Assembly (NCBI RefSeq): GCF_001668575.1
Contig: NZ_LZMD01000058.1
Span: forward strand, 1 to 64,000
Source: Mycobacterium sp. 1164985.4
GTDB taxonomy: Bacteria; Actinomycetota; Actinomycetes; Mycobacteriales; Mycobacteriaceae
Direction: 5' to 3'
Length of the DNA: 64,000 nt
Both the position numbers and the translations under genes were made by a program. Positions within the stretch are counted from its first letter, which is position 1; each line of letters starts with the position of its first letter. The notes under the pieces are model-generated. The model was not told where the DNA came from, ran no database searches, and saw only the letters and a program-made list of their open reading frames with translations. Shown piece by piece: positions 63,091 to 64,000 of this stretch.

Positions 63091-63951
63091 TCAGTTGTGG
63101 TAGTCGTACCACTTCAGGTAACCGCCGGCGTCGACGCGCAACTGCGCGCCGGTGACGAAGCGGGCTTCGTCCGAAGCAAGCCAGAGCACCGCGTTGCTGA
63201 TGTCCTCGGGCTCGACCCACGGCACCTTCATGGCCTGCTGGACGTAGAACACTGGTTCGGCGTCCTTGAGCTCGGGCTTCTCCAGGTCGGGCCGGAAGGA
63301 CCGGTACATCGGCTCGCTCTGCAACATGTTCGTGTTGCAGTTGGTGGGGTGCACGACGTTGGCCCGGATACCGCGTGGCGCCAGCTCGGTGGCGAGATCG
63401 TGGACGTAGGCCGACAGCGCGCGCTTGGAATGCACGTAGGCCATGCCGCCGGGGTCGTTGCCGGGATCGTTCTTCTGGTGGGTGTCCATCAGCGCGGCAG
63501 TGGAACCCGTCGCGATGATCGAGGCTCCCTCCTTGAGGTGCAGCAGCGACACCTGAATGGCGTTGATGGTCCCGATGAGGTTGGTGTTGATGACGTCGAT
63601 CCAGGCCTGAAGCGGCGGTTGCCCTTTCATCCCCGCGACGCCGGCCTGCGCGACGACGATGTCGAGCCCGCCGAGCTGGGAGATGCCGTCCTCGAGGGCG
63701 GCCTTGAGCTGTGCGGCGTCGCGCACGTCCGCCTTGGCGGTGACCACGCGCTGGCCGGTCTTCTCGATGAACGCCGCGGTCTCCTCGAGATCCTCCGGCG
63801 AGGCCATGGGATAGCCGATGGTGTCGATGTTCTCGCAGAGGTCGACCGCGATGATGTCGGCGCCCTCCTCAGCCAGCCGCACCGCATGGCTGCGTCCCTG
63901 CCCACGCGCCGCACCCGTGACGAATGCGACCTTTCCCTGTACGCGTCCCAC
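63091..63951 (-). CDS. Mycofactocin-coupled SDR oxidoreductase
   Basis: A 286-residue SDR with the mycofactocin-type N-terminus (VQGKVAFVTGAARGQGRSHA) and AVDLCENIDTIGYPMASPED insertion. Catalytic Tyr and Lys lie in AYVHSKRALSAYV. Together with the ferredoxin and P450 it forms a unit: hydroxylation, then mycofactocin-linked oxidation of the alcohol. GTG start 63951 is preceded by AAGGATCC. Operon likely starts here; upstream sequence to 64000 has no gene. Confidence 0.93.
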   Translation of the reverse strand: MGRVQGKVAFVTGAARGQGRSHAVRLAEEGADIIAVDLCENIDTIGYPMASPEDLEETAAFIEKTGQRVVTAKADVRDAAQLKAALEDGISQLGGLDIVVAQAGVAGMKGQPPLQAWIDVINTNLIGTINAIQVSLLHLKEGASIIATGSTAALMDTHQKNDPGNDPGGMAYVHSKRALSAYVHDLATELAPRGIRANVVHPTNCNTNMLQSEPMYRSFRPDLEKPELKDAEPVFYVQQAMKVPWVEPEDISNAVLWLASDEARFVTGAQLRVDAGGYLKWYDYHN

Positions 63952-64000
63952 TGAGGATCCTTTCCTTATTACTTGTCGCCGCTACGTATTTCGGCCGCCG

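Overview
The window is high-GC DNA from a rapidly-growing-type mycobacterium or close relative (Mycobacteriaceae). This rests on gene content: two short-chain dehydrogenases with the mycofactocin-coupled N-terminus (GRVEGKVAFVTGAARGQGRSH type), three luciferase-like F420-type oxidoreductases, five cytochromes P450 with four small 3Fe-4S-type ferredoxins, many FadE/FadA/EchA-type beta-oxidation genes, a DUF559 protein typical of mycobacteria, many GTG starts and 1-4 bp gene overlaps. I saw no tRNA, rRNA, CRISPR array, transposase or phage gene. Nothing longer than about 300 bp lacks a gene.

Layout. (1) 1-6191: a forward lipid/CoA operon (acyl-CoA dehydrogenase, SDR, CaiB-type CoA-transferase, enoyl-CoA hydratase, thiolase, second acyl-CoA dehydrogenase). 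The first 208 bases are an inverted copy of the dehydrogenase's own coding sequence. (2) 6243-10170: an F420-type oxidoreductase and mycofactocin SDR, a TetR regulator and a P450, with the same perfect palindrome TGATCGATCGATCA in both promoter gaps. (3) 10318-18901: TetR genes, acyl-CoA dehydrogenase/phosphotransferase pair, VOC protein, F420-type oxidoreductase, epimerase and another dehydrogenase. (4) 18989-24115: VWA protein, MoxR/NorQ-type AAA+ ATPase, AveC-like membrane protein, TetR, and a membrane protein resembling the sterol isomerase EBP, the last in an operon with an aldehyde dehydrogenase. (5) 25762-33525: two Rieske oxygenase alpha subunits, each followed by the same small unfamiliar protein, with an atypical amidohydrolase, MarR, KshB-like reductase, SDR and TauD-like dioxygenase. 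(6) 33677-39969: P450-ferredoxin-DUF1330, a DUF559 gene between two palindromic repeats, and a P450-ferredoxin-P450-hydrolase operon. (7) 40083-49994, mostly reverse: NuoF-like flavoprotein, ferredoxin, DUF35-thiolase fusion, hydrolase and two beta-hydroxyacid dehydrogenases, then two amidohydrolase-2 proteins, a Rieske protein and a hydrolase. (8) 50272-60940: a forward operon with a paired acyl-CoA dehydrogenase, thiolase, hydratase, third dehydrogenase, SDR, F420-type oxidoreductase, sulfotransferase, TIM-barrel and DUF1214 proteins. (9) 60948-63951: a small secreted protein, then a reverse mycofactocin SDR-ferredoxin-P450 operon.

Read together, the genes look like a catabolic region for a large cyclic lipid, perhaps a sterol, triterpenoid or other polycyclic isoprenoid. 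P450s and Rieske oxygenases would hydroxylate, mycofactocin/NAD dehydrogenases would oxidise the alcohols, CoA enzymes and a DUF35/Ltp2-like aldolase would shorten side chains, and hydrolases would open rings. The substrate is inference. Family assignments come from motifs read by eye and memory of the families; no searches were run.
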